A stretch of 64,000 nt of DNA from Lachnospiraceae bacterium (GCA_017634455.1 JAGBNK010000008.1:62001-126000); one strand, 5' to 3'; positions 53,301 to 62,722 are shown, counted from the stretch's first letter. The notes: generated by a model not told the origin, from the sequence alone. Made by a program: numbers and translations.

Positions 53301-53347
53301 AAGGATTAGAAAATCATTTCACATGATGATATGATCTTCTAATCCTT
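53301..53347. terminator. Bidirectional terminator between convergent genes
   Basis: AAGGATTAGAA (53301-53311) pairs with TTCTAATCCTT (53337-53347), and further pairing continues inside. On plus it is followed by GTTTTTTATTT; on minus by TTTATTTTG. It serves the PLP enzyme gene and the sugar transferase gene. Confidence 0.8.
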
Positions 53348-53352
53348 GTTTT

Positions 53353-54786
53353 TTATTTAGCTCCTTCTTTTTTGAAAACAACCAAAACTGTCTTCATGAG
53401 AATCTTGATATCAGACCATATAGACCAGGTCTTGATATATTCATTATCCAAAGCAACAACCTCTTCAAAATCAGTGATATTATTTCTACCACTAACCTGC
53501 CACAATCCTGTAATACCAGGCTTGAAACTAAGTCGCATCTTGTGATGAGGTGAGTATTGTTTGAATTCATCCACTGTTGGTGGTCTGGTTCCAACCAGAC
53601 TCATATCTCCCAGCAATACATTGATAAACTGTGGAAATTCATCAATACTTGTTCGTCTGATTTTCTCACCAATTCCAGGAAGAACTCTAGGATCATCTTC
53701 CATCTTGAACATGAGACCATCCATCTCATTTTCATTCATAAGCTCTTTCTTACGATCCTCAGCATCCATATACATGGAACGGAATTTATATAAATTAAAT
53801 TCCCTACCATTTTTACCAATACGCTTCTGCTTAAATAGGACAGGACCCGGATCAGCCTTTTTAATCTTTGGCGCCACATACAGATACAGGATTCCTGTCA
53901 GAATCAATCCAAATATAGCTCCGATAATATCCATAAATCTCTTGATCCATATGAGCCATACTTCAGTCATCTGATTACTTGTGGTAACTACTGTATGTCC
54001 ACCAATTCTCTCATTCATACGATTTGGAAGATGCTCTGTATTCATCATGAGACATACATGAACTACAACTCCAAGTTCCAACAAATAATCCACAATCTCA
54101 TTCTGTTTCTTTCCTGAACCAACACTGAGATATGCCTCATCAACTACCGCCTCAACAAGGTAATCCTTCAGCTCATCAGCATTACATACTACCTTCTCAC
54201 GCTCAATGACCTCGCCCTTCATATCCTTGTCTATGATACATACACCACAGAGTTCAAAAAGGTCATATGGTCTCTTATTAAATTCTCTGATAATCTCCGC
54301 CGCCGTATCTTCCTTGGCAATGAGAATCATCTTGGACAAATCATGAGTTGATAATATCTGATTTCTAATTATTCTCTTCCATATAATTCTCTCTGCATAA
54401 ATGCAAAACAGAGATATAATTCCAGTTAAACCAAATACCAGACGAGAGAATTCAAAGGACAGCTGAAATGCATACAGATAAATTACAAATACAGCAAATG
54501 TAACTATAACCTGTTTTATAACTGCCTTCAGCTCCATATATCTGTCTCGTCGAATGATATTCTTGTAAGCAGATGTTGCAAGAGCACACACCAGATAAAT
54601 AATAGCTAGAGAAATCCAGCCTACTTCCAAAATCTCATGCCACCAAAATTCATATTCAATTTGTTGTCTAATATATAGTGCCAAAGCATATGACAAAGTA
54701 ACTGCTATCAAGTCTCCGATTAAAAAGTCAAAATGCTTTGCCCATGATTTTAATTTCTTCGCATACATGCTTACATTATATCTCAT
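53353..54786 (-). CDS. Polyprenyl-phosphate sugar-phosphotransferase (WbaP/UPGT type)
   Basis: This 477-residue protein has four to five N-terminal membrane helices (about 17-135), a CoA-binding-3/Rossmann-like middle domain, and a catalytic domain of the bacterial sugar transferase family from about residue 275: KRFMDIIGAIFGLI, LFKQKRIGKNGREFNLYKFRSM, IDEFPQFINVLLGDMSLVGTRP and the end FKPGITGLWQVSGR. It starts exopolysaccharide or O-antigen-like synthesis by moving a sugar phosphate onto undecaprenyl phosphate. No other polysaccharide genes are in the window. The ATG at 54786 has a weak GGTGA. Confidence 0.92.
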   Translation of the reverse strand: MRYNVSMYAKKLKSWAKHFDFLIGDLIAVTLSYALALYIRQQIEYEFWWHEILEVGWISLAIIYLVCALATSAYKNIIRRDRYMELKAVIKQVIVTFAVFVIYLYAFQLSFEFSRLVFGLTGIISLFCIYAERIIWKRIIRNQILSTHDLSKMILIAKEDTAAEIIREFNKRPYDLFELCGVCIIDKDMKGEVIEREKVVCNADELKDYLVEAVVDEAYLSVGSGKKQNEIVDYLLELGVVVHVCLMMNTEHLPNRMNERIGGHTVVTTSNQMTEVWLIWIKRFMDIIGAIFGLILTGILYLYVAPKIKKADPGPVLFKQKRIGKNGREFNLYKFRSMYMDAEDRKKELMNENEMDGLMFKMEDDPRVLPGIGEKIRRTSIDEFPQFINVLLGDMSLVGTRPPTVDEFKQYSPHHKMRLSFKPGITGLWQVSGRNNITDFEEVVALDNEYIKTWSIWSDIKILMKTVLVVFKKEGAK

Positions 54787-54839
54787 TCACCATAAAGATT
54801 CTATGATAATTTTGTGATAAAGATTTTAAGAAAAAATAA

Positions 54840-54862
54840 AAAGCCACGGGGAACATGGCTTT
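54840..54862 (-). terminator. Terminator after the lipase gene
   Basis: On the minus strand AAAGCCA and TGGCTTT pair around a short loop and are followed by a T-rich stretch (TTTTTATTTTTT). It lies 45 bases after the lipase stop. Confidence 0.65.
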
Positions 54863-54905
54863 CTATTTCATAAGTGCATCACGCACTAATATTCAATTCA
54901 ATCTA

Positions 54906-55844
54906 TTAATCAGTTACTACAACTGGTGAATGATAGAACTCAGTTGTTGCGAAGTTCAGAATCAGCTGTCTGCCTGCATTCTTCTCCCCACAAGGATCAT
55001 AAGCTCCCCATACAGATCCACGCTGATAGCTGAATCTATGAGCTGCAAAGTTCAGATCCCATACTGTATATCCACCATTCTCTCTATTCAATCCAGCAGC
55101 CTGCCAGAAAATATTGAGAAATGTTGAAACTGATAAATATGGTACAACATCTGATGTATCTCCAAGACGCTTAACCATACCCTCACGGCTTAAGCCATCA
55201 ATAAGTGGAGAACCAAATGTTACTGTATTCATAAAGTTGTATTCTCTCTTCAAATCCTTGTCAGCTGCAACCTGCTGAGCAACCATTCCACCAAGAGAAT
55301 GACCTGTGATAATCAAATTAGATCCTGCTGGAACATTAGCTCTAATTGTAGCCTTAATATTTCTCACATATTGATTATCAAATTCGAATCCAGATAACAA
55401 ATCTGTCCACCAGTCTGTTGTCTGATTCTCAGCATCAGTATCTGTACCAGATAAACATACTAAGTATACATCCTCTGTCTTCCACCAGAACCAGTTCTTA
55501 TATCTAAGCTGGCCACGTGTAATAGAAATAGGACCATTGCTTCCAACCTTTGAATATCCAAGCTGTACCAATGAAGCAACCTGATTAGCTTCTGTATATG
55601 TAACGGTCTTTCTACCGATTACATCTGCTGCAGCCTGGGCAATTGCCAATGTACTCTCATCATCTGACTGAGAAGCTACCTTGTAATATTCTCTAAGGTT
55701 ACGACGCATCTCCCCGATGTTTTCTTCATCTACAGTACCATTATCTGAGATATCAAGAGATGTCTCATTTGCTGCAAATGCTGTCATAGAAAATAGCATG
55801 CAAAGTACCATAGAAAGTGCAATAAATCTGGTTACCTTCTTCAT
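54906..55844 (-). CDS. Secreted class 3 lipase
   Basis: This 312-residue protein begins with a Sec signal peptide (KKVTRFIALSMVLCMLFS, cleavage after AFA). The lipase-3 triad is Ser183 in TGHSLGGMVAQQ, Asp232 in TSDVVPY and probably His269 in AAHRFSY. It should hydrolyse acylglycerols or phospholipids outside the cell. The ATG at 55844 follows AAGGGGGT. Its 170-bp upstream region has a good TATAAT (55903-55908) but no clear -35. It stands alone between two terminators or regulators. Confidence 0.88.
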   Translation of the reverse strand: MKKVTRFIALSMVLCMLFSMTAFAANETSLDISDNGTVDEENIGEMRRNLREYYKVASQSDDESTLAIAQAAADVIGRKTVTYTEANQVASLVQLGYSKVGSNGPISITRGQLRYKNWFWWKTEDVYLVCLSGTDTDAENQTTDWWTDLLSGFEFDNQYVRNIKATIRANVPAGSNLIITGHSLGGMVAQQVAADKDLKREYNFMNTVTFGSPLIDGLSREGMVKRLGDTSDVVPYLSVSTFLNIFWQAAGLNRENGGYTVWDLNFAAHRFSYQRGSVWGAYDPCGEKNAGRQLILNFATTEFYHSPVVVTD

Positions 55845-56014
55845 TATTAAATTTTACCCCCTTATAAATAAAACCTTTTCCCTAATCTCTTTCCCCTCAG
55901 AGATTATATAGTACCTGACTATTATTTTATAAAGAAAATGTCCCTCGCGCAATAGTTTCGTAAGGGTTTAGTTGTTAATGTTTTGACGAGGATCAAGGCT
56001 TTTGATGAATAAAT

Positions 56015-56362
56015 CTAATAAGTGTTTTTCATCGCCTCAATATAACCCTGCAGCCTATCTCTACTGCTTTTATCCATCTCGTTATAAGATTGAATCAACT
56101 GGCCAATTTCTGTATCCTTGTCGACCACATACCAGACATTCTGATTACCGCGTGTGCCCGTATTCTCCATTCCAGAAAGTAACCATTCCGGAGTCACATT
56201 AAGCACTGAACATATAATCATGATTTTTTCAGATGTTGGATTCGTATGCTTACTCTTCCACTCGCTAATTGTACTCTGCGAGATTCCCGTCTTTTCAGAA
56301 AAAACTTTTTGAGTCATATTAATCTGTTCTAGACGTTCGAATATTCTATCGCTAATTGTCAT
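56015..56362 (-). CDS. XRE-family HTH regulator
   Basis: This 115-residue protein has an N-terminal HTH (MTISDRIFERLEQINMTQKV, then GISQSTISEWKSKHTNPT) of phage-repressor type. The C-terminal 45 residues are helical (DTEIGQLIQSYNEMDKSSRD). It is the sort of regulator found in accessory islets. Its target is unknown, but the lipase gene lies just downstream and the LPD3-like gene upstream. Confidence 0.82.
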   Translation of the reverse strand: MTISDRIFERLEQINMTQKVFSEKTGISQSTISEWKSKHTNPTSEKIMIICSVLNVTPEWLLSGMENTGTRGNQNVWYVVDKDTEIGQLIQSYNEMDKSSRDRLQGYIEAMKNTY

Positions 56363-56470
56363 ATAAACACCTCTTACTTATACTCGTATTCTATGAATAA
56401 AAACATCTGTCATCAGCAGCCTATCAATTATTTCTATTGACAAATGCCCTTAACACTCTTAATATATGAA

Positions 56471-57052
56471 TTAAGAAATGGGTTTATTACCGGGTAAGGC
56501 ATCAGCCTGACAGGACATGCTCGTTTCTTTTTTTATTTCCATAACATCGTACAAATATTTCTTACCACTTCCCGCATGCCTAATCAAAAGTCTCGCATGA
56601 AAAATGTTATATCCGTAGATTTGACCACTATCATCATAAACGGGCAATCCAAATCGAGTATCATATCTATACCATCCATTTTTAGCATCTCTTTCATGTT
56701 TCTGTTTCCTATTATGCTCAAACACTCCATTGCTCGCTATTTCAATCATCTCTGGTATACCCTGAGCAGCATTAGCCTTTGCTTTTGCAACAGTTCCTTT
56801 TAATTTCTTTGTATATACAGATCCTGAATACTCCCTAGGAAGATTGGTTCCTATATAAATAATCTCCCCTTCTTCAGCTATTGAATAGAAATCGCCAACA
56901 TAATCCTTAAGATATTGTTCAACATCATCCCAATTTATATTTCTTTTACCTTTAAAAATAATATCATTTATCATAACAATACTATTACCATCAGCATCTT
57001 TTATAATCGATATATTTCTTGAATTACGATTATCATTCAATTCACCACTCAA
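56471..57052 (-). CDS. LPD3-like orphan protein
   Basis: This 193-residue protein resembles, in its C-terminal 110 residues, the LPD3 domain of phage and conjugative-element polyvalent proteins: KGTVAKAKANAAQGIPEMIE, NGWYRYDTRFGLPVYDDSG and ARLLIRHAGSGKKYLYDVME. LPD3 is normally a small part of a giant polyvalent protein; here it is a stand-alone, apparently complete ORF. The identification is from memory and not certain. It may be a relic of a mobile element. No RNA, transposase or integrase is nearby. Confidence 0.55.
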   Translation of the reverse strand: MSGELNDNRNSRNISIIKDADGNSIVMINDIIFKGKRNINWDDVEQYLKDYVGDFYSIAEEGEIIYIGTNLPREYSGSVYTKKLKGTVAKAKANAAQGIPEMIEIASNGVFEHNRKQKHERDAKNGWYRYDTRFGLPVYDDSGQIYGYNIFHARLLIRHAGSGKKYLYDVMEIKKETSMSCQADALPGNKPIS

Positions 57053-57143
57053 TCATTCTCCTCCTTATATAATTTTCATTGCCTCAATATACATCTGCAA
57101 CTGTCCCTGAGGCACATTCAATACTTAACATATAGTCAATCTA

Positions 57144-57446
57144 TCACTTACCCACCATGTCACATTGTTTAATGGCGTCTAGTTCCTCCGCCAATGTCAT
57201 ACGAAGTTCACGCAATTCAATATCATTTTGTATATCCAAAAAGTATTTATCCGAAACTCCAAAGAATCTAGCCAGTCTCAATGATGTATCTGCGGTAACC
57301 TTACGTCTGTCATGTAAAATATCCTGCACTCGCGACACTGGCACATTGATTTCTTTCGCCAAGCGATATGCAGACAGCCCCATCGGTTCCATAAATTCTT
57401 CTATTAAAATTTCACTCATTTTCGGTGTTTCTATTAATGTAGGCAT
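57144..57446 (-). CDS. higA: HigA-type antitoxin
   Basis: This 100-residue HTH protein has the HigA pattern: IEEFMEPMGLSAYRLAKEIN, then VPVSRVQDILHDRRKVTADT and RLARFFGVSDKYFLDIQND. HigA binds and neutralises HigB and represses the pair. It starts 14 bases after the HigB gene, the usual HigB-first order. A 12-bp palindrome in the promoter is the likely operator. Confidence 0.9.
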   Translation of the reverse strand: MPTLIETPKMSEILIEEFMEPMGLSAYRLAKEINVPVSRVQDILHDRRKVTADTSLRLARFFGVSDKYFLDIQNDIELRELRMTLAEELDAIKQCDMVGK

Positions 57447-57460
57447 ATTATTTCCTCCTA

Positions 57461-57742
57461 TTAATGATAATCAACTATTTCTACTTCATAAAAATCACCA
57501 TTATATTCTCTGAAACATATACGATATTGATCATTTATTCTAATACTACATTGTCCAATTCTATCACCATTTAGAAATTCTAAACGATTTCCTGGAGGCG
57601 CTTTTAAATCTGACAAACATGTAGCATTATCAATAAGCATTAATTTCCGCAATGCAACCTTCTGAATGTCATAAGGTAATTTTTTAGAAAATAATTGATT
57701 ATATACTTTTTCAGTTTCTTTATCTGCGAAATCTTTTATCAT
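57461..57742 (-). CDS. higB: HigB-type toxin
   Basis: This 93-residue protein fits the HigB/RelE mRNA-interferase family: IKDFADKETEKVYNQLFSKK, LKAPPGNRLEFLNGDRIGQC, SIRINDQYRICFREYNGD. The Arg residues in SIRINDQYRI are typical of the active site. It cleaves ribosome-bound mRNA when free of HigA. The ATG at 57742 follows GGAGG. Confidence 0.9.
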   Translation of the reverse strand: MIKDFADKETEKVYNQLFSKKLPYDIQKVALRKLMLIDNATCLSDLKAPPGNRLEFLNGDRIGQCSIRINDQYRICFREYNGDFYEVEIVDYH

Positions 57743-57760
57743 CTACAATATACCTCCAAA

Positions 57761-57772
57761 ACGTGTACACGT
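57761..57772. promoter_or_regulatory. Palindromic operator in the higBA promoter
   Basis: ACGTGTACACGT is a perfect 12-bp palindrome 18 bases before the higB ATG. On minus it overlaps TTGACG, 17 bases before TATATT. That pairing would give an almost leaderless mRNA, so the promoter assignment is tentative; the palindrome is a likely HigA-binding site. Confidence 0.5.
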
Positions 57773-57909
57773 CAAGTAGTAACAACATCCATATTCATCA
57801 AATAAACCCGCTTAAACCATATTTATAATAAAATCCATTTTTACGAATTATATAACCTCACTTCTTGCATGTCAATAAACAATACACTTCGCTTGTATTC
57901 TTTTTGTAT

Positions 57910-58962
57910 TTACTTAAGGAAGCTTCTAACCTTGTCATATATAATGGCACTCACAAGGGAAACAACCACCAATACAATAGGTGTAATCATAAACCATGTG
58001 TTGTCTGGGACATGAGCATTCATAGCATTTCTATAGAAAATATGTACCAGCCACATAACTGTAGAATATTTACCCAGATAAGCAAACACCTTCTTCAATC
58101 CAGGGATCTTAAATATTACAAATATACACAGGAAAATATTAATAAGTGGAACTACAATATAATGATATTCCCAGAATACCTTTCTGGATAGCAACAGGTT
58201 ATTGTGAATTGAAAGCACAAAGAGAGCTATAAGCACCACTGCTGTTGCAGCCTTGGCCAAGCTGTTCTTGTAGAATTTCCTATAAAATTTGCCAAACCAG
58301 TCTGCGTGACAGGCAATCATTCCCACAACAAAAACTTCCAGATATACATAGATGCTGGTCTGTCCAAAGTATTCCAGCTTCAAGATTCTAGGAAGTACAA
58401 TAAGCACTCCAATTACAAATACTGAGCCGAATTGATTCAGAAGCTTATAAAATGCAGGTGCTACAATCATAAATATAATGGCAGCACTAATATACCACCA
58501 TGCTCCATTTAAGCTACGGGTATCAAGAAGCTTGGATACACCAAATATATCAGCAGCAATAGAAATCACAATTTCAGATAATGAGTTACCATATTTTGAG
58601 AAGAATTCCTCACCTGTAATCAAAGCCTTGATTGCAAAGTATACATATGAAATAACAGCCACAGTGCAAAAGGTTGTCATAACCTTCTTCAGTCTGTTCC
58701 AAATCCACTTGGAATCCCCTTCTATAACTGCAGAATTCATATAGCTTATATACAATCCATAACCTGATACAAAGGCAAATATAGCCACACAAACCTTTGC
58801 ATAGATTCCAACATTTAACACACTCTCCATGTCAAATGGATAGAAATTCAGATTCAGATAATCAAACAAGCCGGTCTCATGATAGCAATGATGAAATATC
58901 ATCCACAAAATGGCTACTCCCTTTAATGCAGTTGATTCCTCTTTTGATAAATATCTATTCAT
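57910..58962 (-). CDS. Acyltransferase family 3 membrane protein
   Basis: This 350-residue protein has about ten membrane helices and the acyltransferase-3 start LKGVAILWMIFHHCYHETGLF (here shortened to LKGVAILWMIFHHCYH), with the conserved His-His and a later FVSGYGLYISY. Such proteins O-acetylate or O-succinylate cell-surface sugars. No partner gene is adjacent. It ends after YDKVRSFLK with no obvious truncation. Confidence 0.85.
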   Translation of the reverse strand: MNRYLSKEESTALKGVAILWMIFHHCYHETGLFDYLNLNFYPFDMESVLNVGIYAKVCVAIFAFVSGYGLYISYMNSAVIEGDSKWIWNRLKKVMTTFCTVAVISYVYFAIKALITGEEFFSKYGNSLSEIVISIAADIFGVSKLLDTRSLNGAWWYISAAIIFMIVAPAFYKLLNQFGSVFVIGVLIVLPRILKLEYFGQTSIYVYLEVFVVGMIACHADWFGKFYRKFYKNSLAKAATAVVLIALFVLSIHNNLLLSRKVFWEYHYIVVPLINIFLCIFVIFKIPGLKKVFAYLGKYSTVMWLVHIFYRNAMNAHVPDNTWFMITPIVLVVVSLVSAIIYDKVRSFLK

Positions 58963-59125
58963 AAACTACTTCCTCTAAGTAAATAATTTCTAACTTTGCA
59001 TATTATAACACAAGACATTTATAAATATTCTCCAAAAAGGGTATAAAAATAGGAAATGCAAAGCCATTTCCCATAAAAAACAGCGCTGATATAATAAATA
59101 TACCAGCGCCATCCATATATTCTAA

Positions 59126-60517
59126 TTATTTATTCATGAAATACTCGTGAATACCAGCTGCTGCAGCCTTACCAGCACCCATAGCCAGAATAACTGTAGC
59201 TGCACCTGTAACAGCATCACCACCTGCATAAACTGCATCCTTGGTAGTAGCACCATTTTCCTCAGCCACAATACATCCGCGTCTGTTTGTCTCAATACCC
59301 TTGGTAGTGCTTGAGATAAGTGGGTTTGGAGATGTACCAAGAGACATGATAACTGTGTCAGCCTCAATCTCATACTCAGAACCAGGAATCTCAACAGGAC
59401 TTCTACGACCAGACTCATCTGGCTCACCAAGTTCCATCTTGATAACTTTAACGCCTGATACCCAACCATTCTCATCTACGAGAATTTCTGTAGGATTCTG
59501 AAGTAAATCAAAGATTACTCCCTCTTCCTTTGCATGATGTACTTCTTCTGCTCTTGCAGGAAGCTCAGCCTCACCACGACGGTATACGATATGAACCTCT
59601 GCTCCAAGACGAAGTGCAGTTCTAGCAGCATCCATAGCAACATTTCCACCACCTACAACTACTACCTTCTTACCTCTAGAGATAGGTGTATCATAACCCT
59701 CCTGATATGCTTTCATCAAGTTATTTCTTGTAAGGAACTCATTGGCAGAAAAGACTCCGTTAGCCTGCTCTCCTGGGATTCCCATAAATCTAGGAAGTCC
59801 AGCACCTGATCCGATAAATACAGCCTCAAAGCCTTCCTCTTCCATTAACTTATCAATTGTAATTGTCTTTCCAATAATTACATTAGTCTCAATCTTAACA
59901 CCAAGAGATTTAACATTTTCAACTTCTGCAGCTACAACCTTGGTCTTTGGCAATCTGAACTCAGGAATACCATATACCAATACACCGCCTGCCTCATGAA
60001 GTGCCTCAAAGATTGTTACATCATAACCAAGCTTTGCCAAATCTCCTGCACATGTAAGACCTGCAGGACCTGAACCAACAACAGCCACCTTGTGACCGTT
60101 CTTCTCCTCTGCTCCCTGTGGCTTGATTCCATTTTCTCTAGCCCAGTCAGCTGTAAATCTCTCAAGCTTTCCAATTGATACTGGATCACCCTTGATACCA
60201 CGGATACATTTACCCTCACACTGACTTTCCTGAGGACATACACGACCACATACAGCAGGAAGAGCTGATGACTCACTGATAATGCTGTAAGCCTTCTCAA
60301 TATTACCATCCTTGACCTGTTCAATAAATGCTGGAATATTTATTGAAACAGGACAGCCCTTAACACACTGTGCATTCTTACAATTTAAACAACGAGTTGC
60401 CTCGTCCATAGCCTCTTCCTTAGAATATCCAAGGCATACTTCATCAAAATTCTTTGCGCGAACCAATGGATCTTGTTCGCTAACAGGTACTCTAACCAAT
60501 ACATCTACATTAGCCAT
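59126..60517 (-). CDS. GltA/NfnB-type NADPH-dependent flavoprotein subunit
   Basis: This 463-residue protein has N-terminal Fe-S cysteines (CLNCKNAQCVKGCP and CGRVCPQESQCEGKC), then FAD- and NADPH-binding Rossmann folds (VAVVGSGPAGLTCAGDLAKL and VVVVGGGNVAMDAARTALRL). This is the glutamate synthase small-subunit type. Paired with the ferredoxin-NADP reductase alpha-like gene upstream it is probably NfnB of an electron-bifurcating transhydrogenase. The start overlaps the partner stop (TAATG). Confidence 0.9.
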   Translation of the reverse strand: MANVDVLVRVPVSEQDPLVRAKNFDEVCLGYSKEEAMDEATRCLNCKNAQCVKGCPVSINIPAFIEQVKDGNIEKAYSIISESSALPAVCGRVCPQESQCEGKCIRGIKGDPVSIGKLERFTADWARENGIKPQGAEEKNGHKVAVVGSGPAGLTCAGDLAKLGYDVTIFEALHEAGGVLVYGIPEFRLPKTKVVAAEVENVKSLGVKIETNVIIGKTITIDKLMEEEGFEAVFIGSGAGLPRFMGIPGEQANGVFSANEFLTRNNLMKAYQEGYDTPISRGKKVVVVGGGNVAMDAARTALRLGAEVHIVYRRGEAELPARAEEVHHAKEEGVIFDLLQNPTEILVDENGWVSGVKVIKMELGEPDESGRRSPVEIPGSEYEIEADTVIMSLGTSPNPLISSTTKGIETNRRGCIVAEENGATTKDAVYAGGDAVTGAATVILAMGAGKAAAAGIHEYFMNK

Positions 60518-61407
60518 TATTTGTCACCTCCACAATGTCCGCATCCGCCGTGATGAGTATCGCCCTCTTCAAGAGCCAACTTAGCACGACCTTCCTCAGT
60601 CTTGTACTGAGCCTGTCTTGCCATAGCCTGATCAAAATCAACAAGATGTCCGTCAAACTCTGGTCCGTCTACACATGCAAACTTCACTTCGTCGCCAACA
60701 ACAAGACGACAAGCTCCACACATACCTGTACCATCAACCATAATAGGGTTCATTGATACTACTGTAGGAATTCCAAGCTCCTTGGTAAGCTTACATACGA
60801 ACTTCATCATAATCATAGGTCCAATAGCTACGCAATGATCGAAAGTCTGTCCCTCGTCAACCAATGCCTGTAACTGATTAGTTCCCATTCCGTGGAATCC
60901 ATAACTTCCATCATCAGTTGTAACGCAAAGCTGTGTTGCAACCTTTTCCATTTTATCTACAAAGAACAACAAGTCCTTAGTACGAGATCCCATAATTACT
61001 GTTGTATCTACTCCATGCTCCTTCAACCACTTAACCTGTGGATAAACAGGTGCAGTACCTACACCACCTGCAATAAATACAATCTTCTTCTTCTTAGTCT
61101 CCTCCAAATTTTCCTCTTCGCACAATTCAGAAGGAAGACCGAGAGGTCCTACAAAATCTTCAAAGCTGTCTCCAGCCTTAAGTTCTGCCATTCTCATTGT
61201 TGAAGCACCTACTGTCTGGAATACAATAGTAATTGTGCCTGCTTCTCTATCATAATCACAAATTGTAAGTGGAATTCTCTCTCCCACTCCATCAATCTTG
61301 ACAATGACAAACTGTCCTGGTAGACAAGATGCTGCAACTCTAGGTGCTTTAACATCCATGAGATAAATCTTGTCGGCCAACTGTTCTGCCTTTAGTATTG
61401 GATACAT
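60517..61407 (-). CDS. NfnA-like ferredoxin-NAD(P) reductase subunit
   Basis: This 296-residue protein has an FAD-binding beta barrel (ERIPLTICDYDREAG), an NAD-binding fold (IVFIAGGVGTAPVYPQVKWL) and a 2Fe-2S motif typical of dihydroorotate dehydrogenase electron-transfer subunits (GTGMCGACRLVVGDEVKFACV). The tail ends with HHGGCGHCGG. With the next gene it should form NfnAB, which couples NADH, ferredoxin and NADP. The ATG at 61407 has AAAGGAGGATGG. Confidence 0.88.
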   Translation of the reverse strand: MYPILKAEQLADKIYLMDVKAPRVAASCLPGQFVIVKIDGVGERIPLTICDYDREAGTITIVFQTVGASTMRMAELKAGDSFEDFVGPLGLPSELCEEENLEETKKKKIVFIAGGVGTAPVYPQVKWLKEHGVDTTVIMGSRTKDLLFFVDKMEKVATQLCVTTDDGSYGFHGMGTNQLQALVDEGQTFDHCVAIGPMIMMKFVCKLTKELGIPTVVSMNPIMVDGTGMCGACRLVVGDEVKFACVDGPEFDGHLVDFDQAMARQAQYKTEEGRAKLALEEGDTHHGGCGHCGGDK

Positions 61408-61485
61408 AAACCATCCTCCTTTGGTTTTTTGTCGATATTTAGTATTTCACTCTCACATAAACTATAAGTAAATTCCTGTAAAATA

Positions 61486-61514
61486 ATTATAATATTTGTA
61501 AAAGTGAATCTAAA
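61486..61514 (-). promoter_or_regulatory. Promoter of the nfnAB-like pair
   Basis: On the minus strand TTTAGA (61509-61514) and a perfect TATAAT (61486-61491) are 17 bases apart. The leader would be about 75 bases. Confidence 0.6.
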
Positions 61515-61711
61515 CGCATAATTAAATGATATTTGTTTTTACCTGCATAGTCAAACTATTTTCCACTTAAAAATAGCCAAATATTTTCAAAAATTCTCCA
61601 TGATGTTTTATCAGAGTAAACAACTAAAGTTGTCAATTTTTTAACATCCATGGAAAAACACGATTTTATGCCAATTCTTTATTTAAAATGAATACTTAAC
61701 CATAAAAAGAA

Positions 61712-61748
61712 ACAGATATTTCCGACCAAACTCATCAGAAATATCTGT
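61712..61748 (-). terminator. Terminator after the GTPase-TIGR03943 gene
   Basis: On the minus strand ACAGATATTTC pairs with GAAATATCTGT (11 bp, perfect) and is followed by TTCTTTTT. It lies just after the stop at 61766. Confidence 0.75.
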
Positions 61749-61765
61749 CCTATTATAAAACCTTT

Positions 61766-62722
61766 TTAACTAAAATAAACCAACTCATCCTCTGGCTTTT
61801 CTGCCGGCTTCATCTCTATCGGATAAAGCATAGGTCCTTTGCCCTTGTACTCTCTGGCAAATTCAACCTTCACCTTGGCAGTAATATCAACCCAGCTACG
61901 ATGAGCAGGAGCCTCATCCACTCCAACCTTGCACATCATGCCCAGGAACTGTATGTCTTCCACACAACATGTCATGGCAAATCTACCTGGTACAACCACG
62001 CCTCTCTTCAACTTGCCCTTGCCATCCTGTGGATTATAAATCAAACCAAGGAAATGTACAGTCTTGCCATCATACTTCTTAGGATTATCCATTACATCCA
62101 TAAACCAAAGTGCATAATCTGCATCAGTAATTTCAATAACATCAGCATCCAAATCAAATGGTAATTCTTCTTCTCTATTGTCGATAGTTCCATCCTTACG
62201 CTCATATACAATCTGAGCCGGACGGTTTACAGTCTTGATTGTAGCTCTGTACTTAGCACGAGGTGTGTCATCATCACATCTGTTAAATATTACAACCTCT
62301 GCCTTGAAGAACTGCTCCTGCATCATTGCTCTCATATTGAGCATATACATGTCAAATGTTGTGGCATCAATTGTACACAGAGACTGAACAACAACCCAAT
62401 CCTTTGGAGCATCAATCTCATACAGATTACCTACATCCCATGTTCCATTATATTCTATAAATACTGAATCAGGTTTGTATGTATCATTTAACTCCGCTAA
62501 TTTGGCAGGTGTGAATTCCTCTTCATCCTCCAGATAAGCCACTTCCACGTTGGCTTTCTTGAGCTTATCCATGTCATATTCCACATCCCCGTCTTCACAG
62601 CAGATAATTAATATCTTCTCATTGTCCTCTCCGAATCCATTTTCCAACAGAGTCTCCTCAATAAGAGTAGTCTTGCCGCTGTCCATAAATCCGGTAAAGA
62701 CATAAACTGGAATCTCAGCCAT
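61766..62722 (-). CDS. CobW-type GTPase fused to a TIGR03943-like domain
   Basis: This 318-residue protein starts with a G3E GTPase domain (P-loop VYVFTGFMDSGKTTLIEE, residues 6-23; later VVIFNRCDDD). From about residue 215 it has a domain resembling TIGR03943/YcgQ: YDGKTVHFLGLIYNPQDG, RFAMTCCVEDIQFLGMM and WVDITAKVKVEF. In many Firmicutes the TIGR03943 protein is separate and encoded beside a permease. Here it seems joined to a metal-type GTPase. The pair with the His-rich CobW gene points to metal handling (zinc or similar), by inference. Confidence 0.78.
   Translation of the reverse strand: MAEIPVYVFTGFMDSGKTTLIEETLLENGFGEDNEKILIICCEDGDVEYDMDKLKKANVEVAYLEDEEEFTPAKLAELNDTYKPDSVFIEYNGTWDVGNLYEIDAPKDWVVVQSLCTIDATTFDMYMLNMRAMMQEQFFKAEVVIFNRCDDDTPRAKYRATIKTVNRPAQIVYERKDGTIDNREEELPFDLDADVIEITDADYALWFMDVMDNPKKYDGKTVHFLGLIYNPQDGKGKLKRGVVVPGRFAMTCCVEDIQFLGMMCKVGVDEAPAHRSWVDITAKVKVEFAREYKGKGPMLYPIEMKPAEKPEDELVYFS

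Larger units (their letters stand above)
61408..61765. other. 358-bp intergenic region upstream of nfnA
   Basis: No gene seen. It holds the nfnA promoter (61486-61514), a second weaker one (TTGACA at 61631-61636, 17 bases before TGATAA at 61608-61613, minus strand), a CodY-like 11/15 site TATTTTCAAAAATTC at 61582-61596, and the terminator of the gene on the far side. Confidence 0.6.

Noticed and set aside
61582-61596. CodY-like site upstream of the nfnAB pair
   Set aside because: It matches 11 of 15 positions, but it lies in very AT-rich DNA and lacks the central G of the consensus. Listed only as weak.
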